NCBI GenBank assembly: GCA_019636175.1
Contig: JAHBYC010000025.1
Span: 1 to 40,597, forward strand
Length of the DNA stretch: 40,597 nt
Reading direction: 5' to 3'
DNA from: Caulobacter sp.
GTDB taxonomy: Bacteria; Pseudomonadota; Alphaproteobacteria; Caulobacterales; Caulobacteraceae
Part shown: one piece after another, positions 10,171-18,884 of the stretch
Layout of the letters: the number at the start of each line of letters is the position of its first letter
Position numbering within the stretch: the stretch's first letter is position 1
Translations under genes and position numbers: made by a program
The notes under the pieces: model-generated
What the model was told of the DNA's origin: nothing
The model's input: the letters and a program-made list of their open reading frames with translations, nothing else
The model's database searches: none

Positions 10171-10205
10171 AATATGGGCCCTTGTTGGATTGCGGAGGCA
10201 TGCTG

Positions 10206-13200
10206 ATGTCTGAAGTCGAACTCTATCTCCGCAACCGCCAGGCCCTGATCGACGGTCACGCCTATGACCCCTCGACGGAGCGGGACAACTGCGGTGTCGG
10301 CCTGGTCTGCGCCATCGACGGCAAGCCGCGTCGCGAGGTGGTCGAGCTGGCGATCAAGGCCCTGAAAGCCATCTGGCACCGGGGCGCGGTCGACGCCGAC
10401 GGCAAGACCGGCGACGGCGCCGGGATCCTGGTTTCGGTGCCGGGCGCCTTCTTCGAGGAGCAGGTGGCCAGCACCGGCCACAAGCTGCGCCCCGGGCCGA
10501 TCGCCGTCGGCCAGGTCTTCCTGCCGCGCACCGACCTGCGCGCCCAGGAAGCGGCGCGGACCATCGTCGAGAGCGAGGCCCTGCGCTTCGGATTCTACAT
10601 CTACGGCTGGCGCCAGGTGCCGGTCGACACCTCGGTGATCGGCGAGAAGGCCAACGCCACCCGGCCCGAGATCGAGCAGATCATGCTCTCACCCCCGCCC
10701 GGACTGGAGGGCGAGGCGCTGGAGCGGGCCCTGTTCCTGGCCCGCAAGCGGATCGAGCGGCGGGTCGCCGCCGCGGCGATCCAGGACTTCTACCTCTGCT
10801 CCCTGTCGGCGCGGTCGCTGATCTACAAGGGCATGTTCCTGGCCGAGAGCATCGACGCCTTCTATCCCGACCTGCGCGACGACCGCTTCGAGGCGGCGGT
10901 GGCCATTTTCCACCAGCGCTATTCGACCAACACCTTCCCGCAATGGCGCCTGGCCCAGCCGTTTCGCATGCTGGCCCACAACGGCGAGATCAACACGCTG
11001 AAGGGCAACCGAAACTGGATGCGGAGCCATGAGATCCGCATGGCCGCCCAGGCCTTTGGCGAGTTCGGCGACGACATCCGTCCGGTGATCCAGGCCGGCG
11101 GCTCGGACAGCTCGGCGCTGGACAACACCTTCGAGGTGCTGGTGCGGGCCGGCCGCGACGCGCCGATGGCCAAGGCCCTGCTGGTGCCGGAAGCCTGGAA
11201 CACCAAGAGCGAGGCCCAGATGAAGGCCTCGCACAAGGCCCTCTACTCCTATTGCAACGCGGTGATGGAGCCCTGGGACGGTCCCGCCGCCCTGTGCGCC
11301 ACCGACGGCCGCTGGGTGGTCGCCGGCAAGGATCGCAACGGCCTGCGCCCCCTGCGGGCGGCGATGACCGACGACGGCCTGCTGATCGTCGGCTCCGAGG
11401 CCGGGATGTGCGGCGTGCCCGACGAACGGATCAGCCGCAAGCTGACCATTCACCCCGGCCGGATGATCGCCGTCGACCTGACCGAGGGCCGGATGTTCGG
11501 CGAGGATGAGATCATCGACGAGCTGGCCGGACGCCATCCGTATACGGAATGGCTGGGCAACATGGTCAACCTGGAGGAACAGATCGCCCCGGGGCCGGAG
11601 CCGCGCCGATGCGGCCGCGAGGAGCTGACCCGGCGCCAGACGGCGGCCGGCTACAGCCTCGAGGACCTGGAAATGGTCCTCGCGCCGATGGTCGAGGACG
11701 GCAAGGAAGCCGTCGGTTCGATGGGCGATGACGCGCCGCTGGCGGTGTTGTCGGACCAGTACCGGCCGCTCAGCCATTTCTTCCGCCAGAACTTCAGCCA
11801 GGTGACCAATCCGCCGATCGATCCCCTGCGCGAAACGGGGGTGATGAGCCTCAAGACGAGGTTCAAGAACCTCGGCAACATCCTGGCCCAGGACGAGACC
11901 CAGACCGACGTCTATGTCCTCGACAGCCCGGTGCTGACCACCGGGATGTACGAGCGCATCCTCGGCTACATCGGCGAGAAGAACCTCGCGGTCATCGACT
12001 GCACCATGCCGCTGCCGGCCGCCGACGCCCGTCCCGGCGACGCGCTGCGGGCCGCCCTGGACCGGGTCAAGGCCGAGGCCGAGGACGCCGCCCTGCGCGG
12101 TTGCGCCACCATCGTTTTGACCGACACCGAAAGCGGTCCCGACCGCGCGGGCCTGCCGATGATCCTGGCCACCGCCGGGGTCCACGCCCACCTCGTCGAC
12201 AAGGGTCTGCGCTCCTACGTCTCCATCATCGTCCGCTCGGCCGAATGCATGGACACCCATTATTTCGCGGTGCTGGTCGGGGTCGGGGCCACGGCGGTCA
12301 ACGCCTGGCTGGCCCAGGAGAGCTTCCAGGACCGTCTCGAGCGCGGCCTGATGGGCGAGCTGACCCTTCGCGACGTCTGCATCAACTTCAAGACGGCGAT
12401 CGAGCAGGGCCTGCTGAAGATCATCTCCAAGATGGGCATCGCGGTGATCTCCAGTTACCGCGGCGGCTACAACTTCGAGGCCATGGGCCTGTCGCGGTCG
12501 CTGGCCGACGAGTTCTTCCCGGGCATGCCGTCACGCATCTCCGGCATCGGCCTGGCCGGCATCGAGGCCAAGTCGGTGGAAATCCATCGCCGCGCTTGGG
12601 AACAGTCGGCCATCGCCCTGCCGGTCGGCGGTTTCTACAAGGCGCGGCGCTCGGGTGAGGCCCACGCTTTCGAGGCGCGTCTGGTCCATACCCTGCAGCT
12701 GGCCTGCGACACCGGCGACTACGAGGCCTACCGCCGCTGGAGCGCCGGCCTGGCGCGGCAGAAGGCCAGCCAGCCGCGCCATCTGCTGGACTTCCGGTCG
12801 GGCCGTTCAGCGGTCGATCTGGATGAGGTCGAAAGCGTCAACGAGATCCGCAAGCGCTTCGTCACCCCGGGCATGAGCCTGGGCGCCCTGGGGCCGGAGG
12901 CCCACGGCATGCTCAACATCGCCATGAACCGCATCGGGGCCAAGTCGGTCTCCGGCGAGGGCGGCGAGGATCGCGCGCGCTATCGGCCGCTGCCCAACGG
13001 CGACAATCCCAACAGCGCCATCAAGCAGGTGGCGTCGGGCCGGTTCGGCGTCACCGCCGAATATCTGAACGAGTGCCGCGAGATCGAGATCAAGGTGGCC
13101 CAGGGCGCCAAGCCCGGCGAGGGCGGCCAGCTGCCCGGGTTCAAGGTCACCGAAATGATCGCCCGGCTGCGCCACGCGACGCCGGGGGTGATGCTGATCA

Positions 13201-14741
13201 GCCCGCCGCCGCACCACGACATCTATTCGATCGAGGACCTGGCGCAGCTGATCTACGACCTCAAGCAGATCAACCCCGACGCCCGGGTGACGGTCAAGCT
13301 GGTGTCGATGACCGGCATCGGGGCCATCGCCGCCGGGGTGGCCAAGGCCAAGGCCGACGTCATCCTGATCGCCGGCAATGTCGGCGGCACCGGGGCCAGC
13401 CCGCAGACCTCGATCAAATACGCCGGCTCGCCCTGGGAGCTGGGCCTGAGCGAAGCCAATCAGGTCCTGACCCTGAACAATCTGCGGCACCACGTCACCC
13501 TGCGGACCGACGGCGGCATCCGCACCGGGCGGGACATCGTCATGGCCGCGATGCTGGGCGCCGAGGAGTTCGGCATCGGCACCGCCTCGCTGGTGGCGAT
13601 GGGCTGCATCATGGTGCGTCAGTGCCATTCCAACACCTGCCCGGTCGGGGTCTGCACCCAGGACGAGGCCCTGCGCGCCAAGTTCACCGGCACGCCGGAG
13701 AAGGTCATCAACCTGTTCACCTTCATCGCCGAGGAGGTGCGGGAAATTCTCGCCGAACTGGGCTTCCGCTCGCTGCTGGAGGTGGTCGGCCGCACCGACC
13801 TGCTGACCCAGATCAGCCGCGGCGGCGAACACCTCGACGACCTCGACCTCAATCCGCTGCTGGTGCGGGCCGACCCGGGCGCCAATCCGCCCTATTCGAC
13901 CGTGGCCGGCCGCAATGAGGTGCCCGACACCCTGGACGCCCAGATCGTCCGCGACGCCGCGCCTCTGCTGACCCGCGGCGAGAAGATGCAGCTGACCTAC
14001 ACGGTGCGGAACACCGCCCGGGCGATCGGCGCGCGCATCTCCAGCCACATCGTCCGCAAGTTCGGCATGAGCGCCCTGCCGGCGGGTCACCTGACCCTGG
14101 AACTGAAGGGTTCGGCCGGCCAGAGCCTGGGCGCCTTCGCGGTTCGCGGCCTGCGCATCGTCCTGACCGGCGAGGCCAACGACTATGTCGGCAAGGGCCT
14201 TTCCGGCGCCACCATCATCATCAAGCCGTCGCGTCACCTGGTGGCGCCGGAAACCAACATCATCCTCGGCAACACCGTGCTCTATGGCGCCACCGCCGGC
14301 CGGCTGTTCGCCGCCGGCCAGGCCGGGGAGCGGTTCGCGGTGCGCAACAGCGGGGCGACGACCGTCGTCGAGGGCGTCGGGTCCAACGGCTGTGAATACA
14401 TGACCGGAGGCACGGCGGTGATCCTGGGGCCGGTGGGCGACAACTTCGCCGCCGGCATGACCGGCGGCATGGCCTTCGTGCTGGACTTGGCCAACCGTTT
14501 CGAGACCTGCGTCAATCCCGAGAGCGTGGTGTTCCAGCGGCTGGCCTCGCCCCATTGGGAAGAGGTGCTGCGCAAGCTGGTGCGGGAACACGCCCATGAA
14601 ACCGGATCGGCCTTCGCCGAGGGCTTGCTGCGGGACTGGGACAGGGTGCGCGGCGCCTTCTGGCAGGTCTGTCCCAAGGAGATGGTCAGCCGCATCGATC
14701 ATCCGCTGACGGCGGACGAGCCGGTTCCGGAACGAGCCTGA
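10206..14741 (+). CDS. gltB: Glutamate synthase (NADPH) large subunit
   Basis: Alpha subunit of GOGAT: a class-II glutaminase releases ammonia, which is channelled to the FMN site to convert 2-oxoglutarate to glutamate. 1511 residues from the ATG at 10206, chosen because GGAGG (10194-10198) lies 7 bp before it; an ATG at 10200 is too close. The catalytic Cys29 follows a 28-residue propeptide (RDNCGVGLV) that should be cleaved. The 3Fe-4S ligands are Cys1134, Cys1140 and Cys1145 (CIMVRQCHSNTC). The FMN-domain run GEGGQLPGFKV and the C-terminal beta-helix of G-rich repeats (GGTAVILGPVGDNFAAGMTGG) are present. It converges with the HTH-citrate synthase, 23 bp between stops. Confidence 0.98.
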   Translation: MSEVELYLRNRQALIDGHAYDPSTERDNCGVGLVCAIDGKPRREVVELAIKALKAIWHRGAVDADGKTGDGAGILVSVPGAFFEEQVASTGHKLRPGPIAVGQVFLPRTDLRAQEAARTIVESEALRFGFYIYGWRQVPVDTSVIGEKANATRPEIEQIMLSPPPGLEGEALERALFLARKRIERRVAAAAIQDFYLCSLSARSLIYKGMFLAESIDAFYPDLRDDRFEAAVAIFHQRYSTNTFPQWRLAQPFRMLAHNGEINTLKGNRNWMRSHEIRMAAQAFGEFGDDIRPVIQAGGSDSSALDNTFEVLVRAGRDAPMAKALLVPEAWNTKSEAQMKASHKALYSYCNAVMEPWDGPAALCATDGRWVVAGKDRNGLRPLRAAMTDDGLLIVGSEAGMCGVPDERISRKLTIHPGRMIAVDLTEGRMFGEDEIIDELAGRHPYTEWLGNMVNLEEQIAPGPEPRRCGREELTRRQTAAGYSLEDLEMVLAPMVEDGKEAVGSMGDDAPLAVLSDQYRPLSHFFRQNFSQVTNPPIDPLRETGVMSLKTRFKNLGNILAQDETQTDVYVLDSPVLTTGMYERILGYIGEKNLAVIDCTMPLPAADARPGDALRAALDRVKAEAEDAALRGCATIVLTDTESGPDRAGLPMILATAGVHAHLVDKGLRSYVSIIVRSAECMDTHYFAVLVGVGATAVNAWLAQESFQDRLERGLMGELTLRDVCINFKTAIEQGLLKIISKMGIAVISSYRGGYNFEAMGLSRSLADEFFPGMPSRISGIGLAGIEAKSVEIHRRAWEQSAIALPVGGFYKARRSGEAHAFEARLVHTLQLACDTGDYEAYRRWSAGLARQKASQPRHLLDFRSGRSAVDLDEVESVNEIRKRFVTPGMSLGALGPEAHGMLNIAMNRIGAKSVSGEGGEDRARYRPLPNGDNPNSAIKQVASGRFGVTAEYLNECREIEIKVAQGAKPGEGGQLPGFKVTEMIARLRHATPGVMLISPPPHHDIYSIEDLAQLIYDLKQINPDARVTVKLVSMTGIGAIAAGVAKAKADVILIAGNVGGTGASPQTSIKYAGSPWELGLSEANQVLTLNNLRHHVTLRTDGGIRTGRDIVMAAMLGAEEFGIGTASLVAMGCIMVRQCHSNTCPVGVCTQDEALRAKFTGTPEKVINLFTFIAEEVREILAELGFRSLLEVVGRTDLLTQISRGGEHLDDLDLNPLLVRADPGANPPYSTVAGRNEVPDTLDAQIVRDAAPLLTRGEKMQLTYTVRNTARAIGARISSHIVRKFGMSALPAGHLTLELKGSAGQSLGAFAVRGLRIVLTGEANDYVGKGLSGATIIIKPSRHLVAPETNIILGNTVLYGATAGRLFAAGQAGERFAVRNSGATTVVEGVGSNGCEYMTGGTAVILGPVGDNFAAGMTGGMAFVLDLANRFETCVNPESVVFQRLASPHWEEVLRKLVREHAHETGSAFAEGLLRDWDRVRGAFWQVCPKEMVSRIDHPLTADEPVPERA

Positions 14742-14764
14742 CAAGCTGCTGGCGGGGGGGCGGG

Positions 14765-15922
14765 TCAGCCCGGCCCGCCGACGGCCGGTCCCACATAACG
14801 GGCCCGGGGCCGGATCAGACGGCCGCCGGCGCCTTCCTCAACGGCATGGGCGATCCAGCCGGCGGTGCGGGCGACCGCGAACAGCAGGAAGGGCGCGTCG
14901 GAGGGCAGGCCGAGCGCCTCCGACATGGCCACCAGGGCGAAATCGATATTGGCCCGCTCGCCCGTCCCCGCCTCGACGGCCTGTCGCAGGGCGGCCAGGT
15001 CCGGGGTCGGCGGACAGATCGCCAGCAGGGCGGCGGCGCGGGGATCGCCCTCCGGATAGAGGGGGTGGCCAAAGCCGGGCGTCGGCGCCGCCCGCGCCCG
15101 GCGGCCCGCCACCGTGGCCGTAGGTCCGATGCGCCGGGACTCCTCGATCAGGTTGTCCACCCGCGCGGCCATGCCGCCATGCAGGGGTCCGCTGAGGGCG
15201 CACAGCCCGGCCAGGGCCGCCGCCGACAGGCCCGCCCCCGTCGAGGCGGCCACCCGGGCGGCGAAGGTCGAGGCGTTAAGCTCGTGATCGGCCAGCAGGA
15301 CCAGGGCGGCGCGGAGGATTTCGCCCGCCGCCTCATCGCGCCCCCAGGCTCTGGACAGCCGCTGATGAATGGGCCCCGCGCCGCTCTCGCCGGCGACCGC
15401 GTCGGCGACCAGATCCAGCAGGCTCGCGCCTTCCATGGCCAGGGCCAGGGGCGCCCGTCCGCCGGCCGGGGGCTCCTCCGCCGCCCGGGCCGACAGGGCG
15501 GCGAACAACCGGGCCCGGCCGGACGCCAGGGGCGGCGGCGGGGTGCGGCTGATGGTCTTGAGGGCCGCGCCATGGCCTCCGCGCAGCAGCCGGGCGACCG
15601 CCTCCAGGGTCTGGGTCCGGGCCAGCTCGGCGGCGTCGCGGCCGCGATACCATAGCCGTCCGCCGGCGATGGTGGTGATGGCGCTGGACAGCACCGGCTC
15701 GCCCCAGGCGATGGCGCCCTCCGCGACCGCCGAGGCCTTGCGGCCCCGGGCCCGGCGTTCCGCGAGACCGCCGATGTCGGCGGCGCGATAGAGGCTGCGG
15801 CGCGGGTCGGAGGGATCGCCCCGGGCCTCGATCCGGCCCCGGCTGACATAGGCGTAGAGGGTCTGGGGCCTGACCCCAAGCCGCGCCAGCGCTGCTTCCC
15901 GGCTGATCCAGTCTTCAGACAT
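14765..15922 (-). CDS. Citrate synthase-family protein with N-terminal helix-turn-helix
   Basis: 385 residues. Residues 5-35 (WISREAALARLGVRPQTLYAYVSRGRIEA) form an excisionase/MerR-like helix-turn-helix, followed by a basic linker (about 41-62) and a citrate synthase fold from about 70 on. The catalytic residues of the fold are kept: His248 (GPLHGG), His286 (GFGHPLY) and Asp327 (NIDF), plus the DHELNAST motif. So it may be an active enzyme, a metabolite-sensing transcription factor, or both; the regulator reading is inference. It is divergent from a second citrate synthase-like gene, with phased ATTGA repeats between them. The first ATG (15920-15922) gives the whole HTH. Genes of this type are annotated in other proteobacteria but I know of no worked-out function. 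Confidence 0.85.
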   Translation of the reverse strand: MSEDWISREAALARLGVRPQTLYAYVSRGRIEARGDPSDPRRSLYRAADIGGLAERRARGRKASAVAEGAIAWGEPVLSSAITTIAGGRLWYRGRDAAELARTQTLEAVARLLRGGHGAALKTISRTPPPPLASGRARLFAALSARAAEEPPAGGRAPLALAMEGASLLDLVADAVAGESGAGPIHQRLSRAWGRDEAAGEILRAALVLLADHELNASTFAARVAASTGAGLSAAALAGLCALSGPLHGGMAARVDNLIEESRRIGPTATVAGRRARAAPTPGFGHPLYPEGDPRAAALLAICPPTPDLAALRQAVEAGTGERANIDFALVAMSEALGLPSDAPFLLFAVARTAGWIAHAVEEGAGGRLIRPRARYVGPAVGGPG

Positions 15923-15945
15923 TGATTATATTGATCAAGATTGAC
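15921..15945. promoter_or_regulatory. Phased ATTGA repeats, candidate operator between the two citrate synthase genes
   Basis: Three ATTGA direct repeats start at 15921, 15930 and 15940, spaced 9 and 10 bp (about one helical turn), and include the palindrome TTGATCAA (15931-15938). The patch is AT-rich against GC-rich flanks and touches the start codon of the HTH protein, whose own HTH domain is the obvious candidate binder. Confidence 0.45.
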
Positions 15946-16006
15946 GGTCCGCTCATTGGGCGCGATCTGACCGGCACACGCAAGAGGGAAAGAGAAGGAA
16001 ATACAC

Positions 16007-17092
16007 ATGTCCGAAGGTCTGGATGACGTGGTCGCCGCCCGCACGGTCCTGTCCGAGGTCGACGGCCAGGCCGGCCGCCTGGTGATCCGCGGCTGGACGC
16101 TGGACCAGCTGGTGGGACGCACCCGCTTCGAGGAGGTGGTCCGTCTGCTGTTCGACGGCTTCTTCGAGGATCTGCCGGAAGACCTGACCGCCGCCCTCGG
16201 GGCCGCCCGGGCCGAGGTCTTCGCCGAGGTGGGGGCCATCGACGACCGGCTGCTGGATCTGGACCCGGTGGAGGCGATGCGGGCTCTCACCGCCCGTCTG
16301 CCCGATGGCGACGATCTGTCCACTGCCCTGCGCCTGCTGGCCGCGCCGGCGGTCTTCACCCCGGCCATTCTGCGGCTGCAGTCGGGCGACTCGCCGGTCG
16401 CCCCGGACCCGTCGCTGGGCCATTCCGCCGACATCCTGCGCATGCTGCACGCCCGCCCCGCGACGGCCGGGCAGGCCGAGGCCCTGGACGCCTATCTGGT
16501 GACCGTCTGCGATCACGGTCTCAACGCCTCGACCTTCGCTGCCCGGGTGGTGGCCTCGACCCGCGCCGGATTGACCAGCGCCGTTCTGGCGGGAATTTCG
16601 GCCCTGAAGGGTCCGCTGCACGGCGGCGCGCCGGGACCGGTGATCGAAATGCTGGACGCCATCGGCAGTCCGCCCAACGCCCGGCCGTGGATCGAGGCCG
16701 CCCTGGCGCGCGGCGACCGGCTGATGGGCTTTGGCCATCGCATCTACCGGGTGCGCGATCCGCGCGCCGATGCGCTGAAGGGCGCCGTGCGGCGCCTGGC
16801 CGATCAATCCAGCAGCCTGCCGGGCCGGATCGCCTTCGCCGAGGCCGTCGAGGCCGCCGCCCTGGCCATCCTCAAGGCCCATCGCCCGGACCGGCCGCTG
16901 GACGTGAACGTGGAGTTCTTCACCGCCCTGCTGCTGGAGGCCCTGTCCTTCCCGCCGGCCGCCTTCACCGCCGTCTTCGCCATGGGACGCACCGCCGGCT
17001 GGCTGGCCCACGCCCGTGAACAGCTGGCGGGCGGGCGGCTGATCCGGCCGCAATCGGTCTATGTCGGCCCGACCCCGTTGAAGGCGGCCTGA
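16007..17092 (+). CDS. Citrate synthase / 2-methylcitrate synthase-like protein
   Basis: 361 residues, shorter than a typical GltA (about 430) and of the CitA/methylcitrate synthase size class. Catalytic His205 (KGPLHGG) and His244 (GFGHRIY) are present, but the third catalytic acid is Glu303 (LDVNVEFF) where most citrate synthases have Asp (NVDF). DHGLNAST (169-176) matches the family. AAGGAA precedes the ATG. It is divergently paired with the HTH-citrate synthase, which shares its C-terminal pattern (GRTAGWLAHA, RLIRPQSVYVGP), so the pair likely arose by duplication and may form a hetero-oligomer. The substrate (oxaloacetate with acetyl- or propionyl-CoA) cannot be told from sequence; it is probably not the main TCA enzyme. 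Confidence 0.85.
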   Translation: MSEGLDDVVAARTVLSEVDGQAGRLVIRGWTLDQLVGRTRFEEVVRLLFDGFFEDLPEDLTAALGAARAEVFAEVGAIDDRLLDLDPVEAMRALTARLPDGDDLSTALRLLAAPAVFTPAILRLQSGDSPVAPDPSLGHSADILRMLHARPATAGQAEALDAYLVTVCDHGLNASTFAARVVASTRAGLTSAVLAGISALKGPLHGGAPGPVIEMLDAIGSPPNARPWIEAALARGDRLMGFGHRIYRVRDPRADALKGAVRRLADQSSSLPGRIAFAEAVEAAALAILKAHRPDRPLDVNVEFFTALLLEALSFPPAAFTAVFAMGRTAGWLAHAREQLAGGRLIRPQSVYVGPTPLKAA

Positions 17093-17144
17093 TCGCGAGT
17101 CGTTCGCGCTGGGGAAAGGCCGCGGGACTGGCTAAAGCAGGGTC

Positions 17145-18110
17145 ATGAGCGCGCACCATCACGCCAACGGCTCCCTGCCCGAGACCCTGCTGCTGACCCG
17201 GCGGATCACCACCCTGTCAGTGGCGGTGGCGGCGGTGCTGATCGTCGCCAAGGCGGTGGTCTGGGTGATGAGCGGTTCGGTCGCCCTGCTGGCGTCCCTG
17301 GCCGATTCCGGGCTCGACCTGGTGGCCTCGCTGATCACCTTCTATGCGGTGCGCTACGCGGCCGAGCCGCCGGACGCCGAGCACCGCTTTGGCCACGGCA
17401 AGGCAGAGGCCTTTTCCAGTCTGGTGCAGGGTGGACTGGTGTTCGCCTCGGCCGCCCTGGTCGGCCAGGAGGCGGTCACCCATCTGCTGGCCCCCAGGCC
17501 CGTCGAGGCCGGCGGCTGGGCGATGGCGGTGATGGCCCTGTCGATGGTCATGACCCTGATCCTGATCCAGGCCCAGACGGCGGTGCTGCGCAAGACCAGT
17601 TCGGTCGCCGTCTCGGGGGACCGCGCCCACTATGCGGCGGACCTGGCCGGCAACGGCGTGGCGCTGGTCGGCATCGCCGGGGCCAGCCTGCTGGGCCTGC
17701 CGATCCTGGATGCGGTCGCCGGCCTGCTGGTGGCGCTCTGGCTGCTGTGGGGCGCGATCGGGGTGTTCCGCGACGCCTCGCGCCAGTTGATGGATCACGA
17801 ACTGCCCGACGCCGATCGCAACCGCATCAGGACGCTGATGCTGTCGGACCCCGGCGTGCGAGGCGTCCATCAGCTTCGCACCCGCGCCTCGGGGCCCTAC
17901 GTCCATATCCAGATGCACGCCGATCTCGACCCCGACCTCAGCCTCGAGGCCGCGCACCAGATCATGGTCGCCGCCGAGAACCGGGTTCTGGAGGCCTACC
18001 CGGCGGCCGACATCATCATCCATCCCGATCCGCGCGGCCGGGCCGAGCCCCACGGCGGGGCCTTCGGCGAAAAGAAGATCGAGGAATCGGCGAACGCCGC
18101 AACGCGGTAA
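17145..18110 (+). CDS. Cation diffusion facilitator (FieF/YiiP-type Zn/Fe efflux)
   Basis: Proton-driven export of divalent metal ions across the inner membrane. 321 residues: six transmembrane segments between about 22 and 215 and a cytoplasmic C-terminal metal-binding domain (HQLRTRASGPYVHIQMHADLDPD). The transport-site residues known from YiiP are visible: Asp54 and Asp58 (ADSGLDL) and His162 and Asp166 (AHYAADL). The His-rich N-terminus (MSAHHHANG) could also bind metal. It is first in a run of three same-strand genes with the GST-like and queG genes (gaps of about 25 bp). Zn, Fe, Mn or Cd specificity is not resolved. Confidence 0.92.
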   Translation: MSAHHHANGSLPETLLLTRRITTLSVAVAAVLIVAKAVVWVMSGSVALLASLADSGLDLVASLITFYAVRYAAEPPDAEHRFGHGKAEAFSSLVQGGLVFASAALVGQEAVTHLLAPRPVEAGGWAMAVMALSMVMTLILIQAQTAVLRKTSSVAVSGDRAHYAADLAGNGVALVGIAGASLLGLPILDAVAGLLVALWLLWGAIGVFRDASRQLMDHELPDADRNRIRTLMLSDPGVRGVHQLRTRASGPYVHIQMHADLDPDLSLEAAHQIMVAAENRVLEAYPAADIIIHPDPRGRAEPHGGAFGEKKIEESANAATR

Positions 18111-18135
18111 ACGCGGCCTTAATCCGACCGGGCGC

Positions 18136-18858
18136 ATGAGCAACGATGATTCGCCCACCCCCGGCACAGCCATGAGCGTCGAACGCGTCCTCTATCACTT
18201 TCCCCTCGACCCGGCGTCCCGCCAGGTGCGGCTGGCGCTTGGCGAAAAGCGCCTGTCCTTCAGCGACCACATCGTCCGCTACTGGGAAGGGCCCGACGAT
18301 CTGATGGCCCTCAACCCGTCAGGGGTGCCGCCGGTCCTGATCGAGACGGGGCCGAAGGGCCGGCTGGTGGTCTGCGAGGCGCGGGCCATTCTGGAGCATC
18401 TCGAGGAAACCTCGCCCGAGCCGCCCTTGCTGGGACGCGATCCCGCGGAACGGGCCGAGGCGCGCCGGCTGATGCAGTGGTTCGACCGCAAGTTCGACTT
18501 CGAGGTCGCGGGCCTGCTGCTGCATGAGAAGATGGAAAAGCGCCTGCTGGGCCTGGGCGCCCCCGCCCTGGCCAATCTGCGGGCGGGCCGCGACGGGCTG
18601 CGCAATCACCTGAAGTATCTCGAGATCCTGCTGCGGGACCGCGACTGGCTGGCGGGCCGCCGCGTCAGCCTCGCCGACTTCGCCGCCGCGGCCTACATCT
18701 CGGTGATCGACTATTTTGGCGATGTGCCCTGGCGGGACTTCCCGGCCGCCGGCACCTGGTACATGAAGCTCAAGTCCAGGCCCTGTTTCCGGCCGCTGCT
18801 GGCCGACCGCTGGCCCGGCATGGCGCCGGCGGCCCACTACGACGATCTGGACTTCTGA
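18136..18858 (+). CDS. Glutathione S-transferase family protein
   Basis: 240 residues from the first ATG; an ATG at 18172 (MSVERVLYHFPL) begins the recognisable thioredoxin-like domain and may be the true start, since neither has a good ribosome-binding site. The N-terminal domain has LYHFPLDPASRQVRLALGEK and the cis-Pro motif SGVPPVLIE followed by EARAILEHLEE (glutathione-binding site pattern). The all-helical C-terminal domain has the usual N-capping motif in WLAGRRVSLADFAAAAYISVIDYF. A cytoplasmic conjugating or thiol-transfer role is expected; the substrate is unknown. Lies 25 bp after the CDF gene and 26 bp before queG. Confidence 0.88.
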   Translation: MSNDDSPTPGTAMSVERVLYHFPLDPASRQVRLALGEKRLSFSDHIVRYWEGPDDLMALNPSGVPPVLIETGPKGRLVVCEARAILEHLEETSPEPPLLGRDPAERAEARRLMQWFDRKFDFEVAGLLLHEKMEKRLLGLGAPALANLRAGRDGLRNHLKYLEILLRDRDWLAGRRVSLADFAAAAYISVIDYFGDVPWRDFPAAGTWYMKLKSRPCFRPLLADRWPGMAPAAHYDDLDF

Positions 18859-18884
18859 GCCCGCACCCGTCTTAAGGACGGCCC

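Noticed and set aside
12807-14744. Long minus-strand open frame antisense to gltB.
   Set aside because: Shadow of gltB; the Gly/Asp/Gln/His-rich translation has no recognisable motif.
15923-15928. TATAAT-like -10 for the HTH-citrate synthase on the minus strand.
   Set aside because: It ends only 2 bp before the ATG, too close for either a normal or a leaderless start, and there is no fitting -35.
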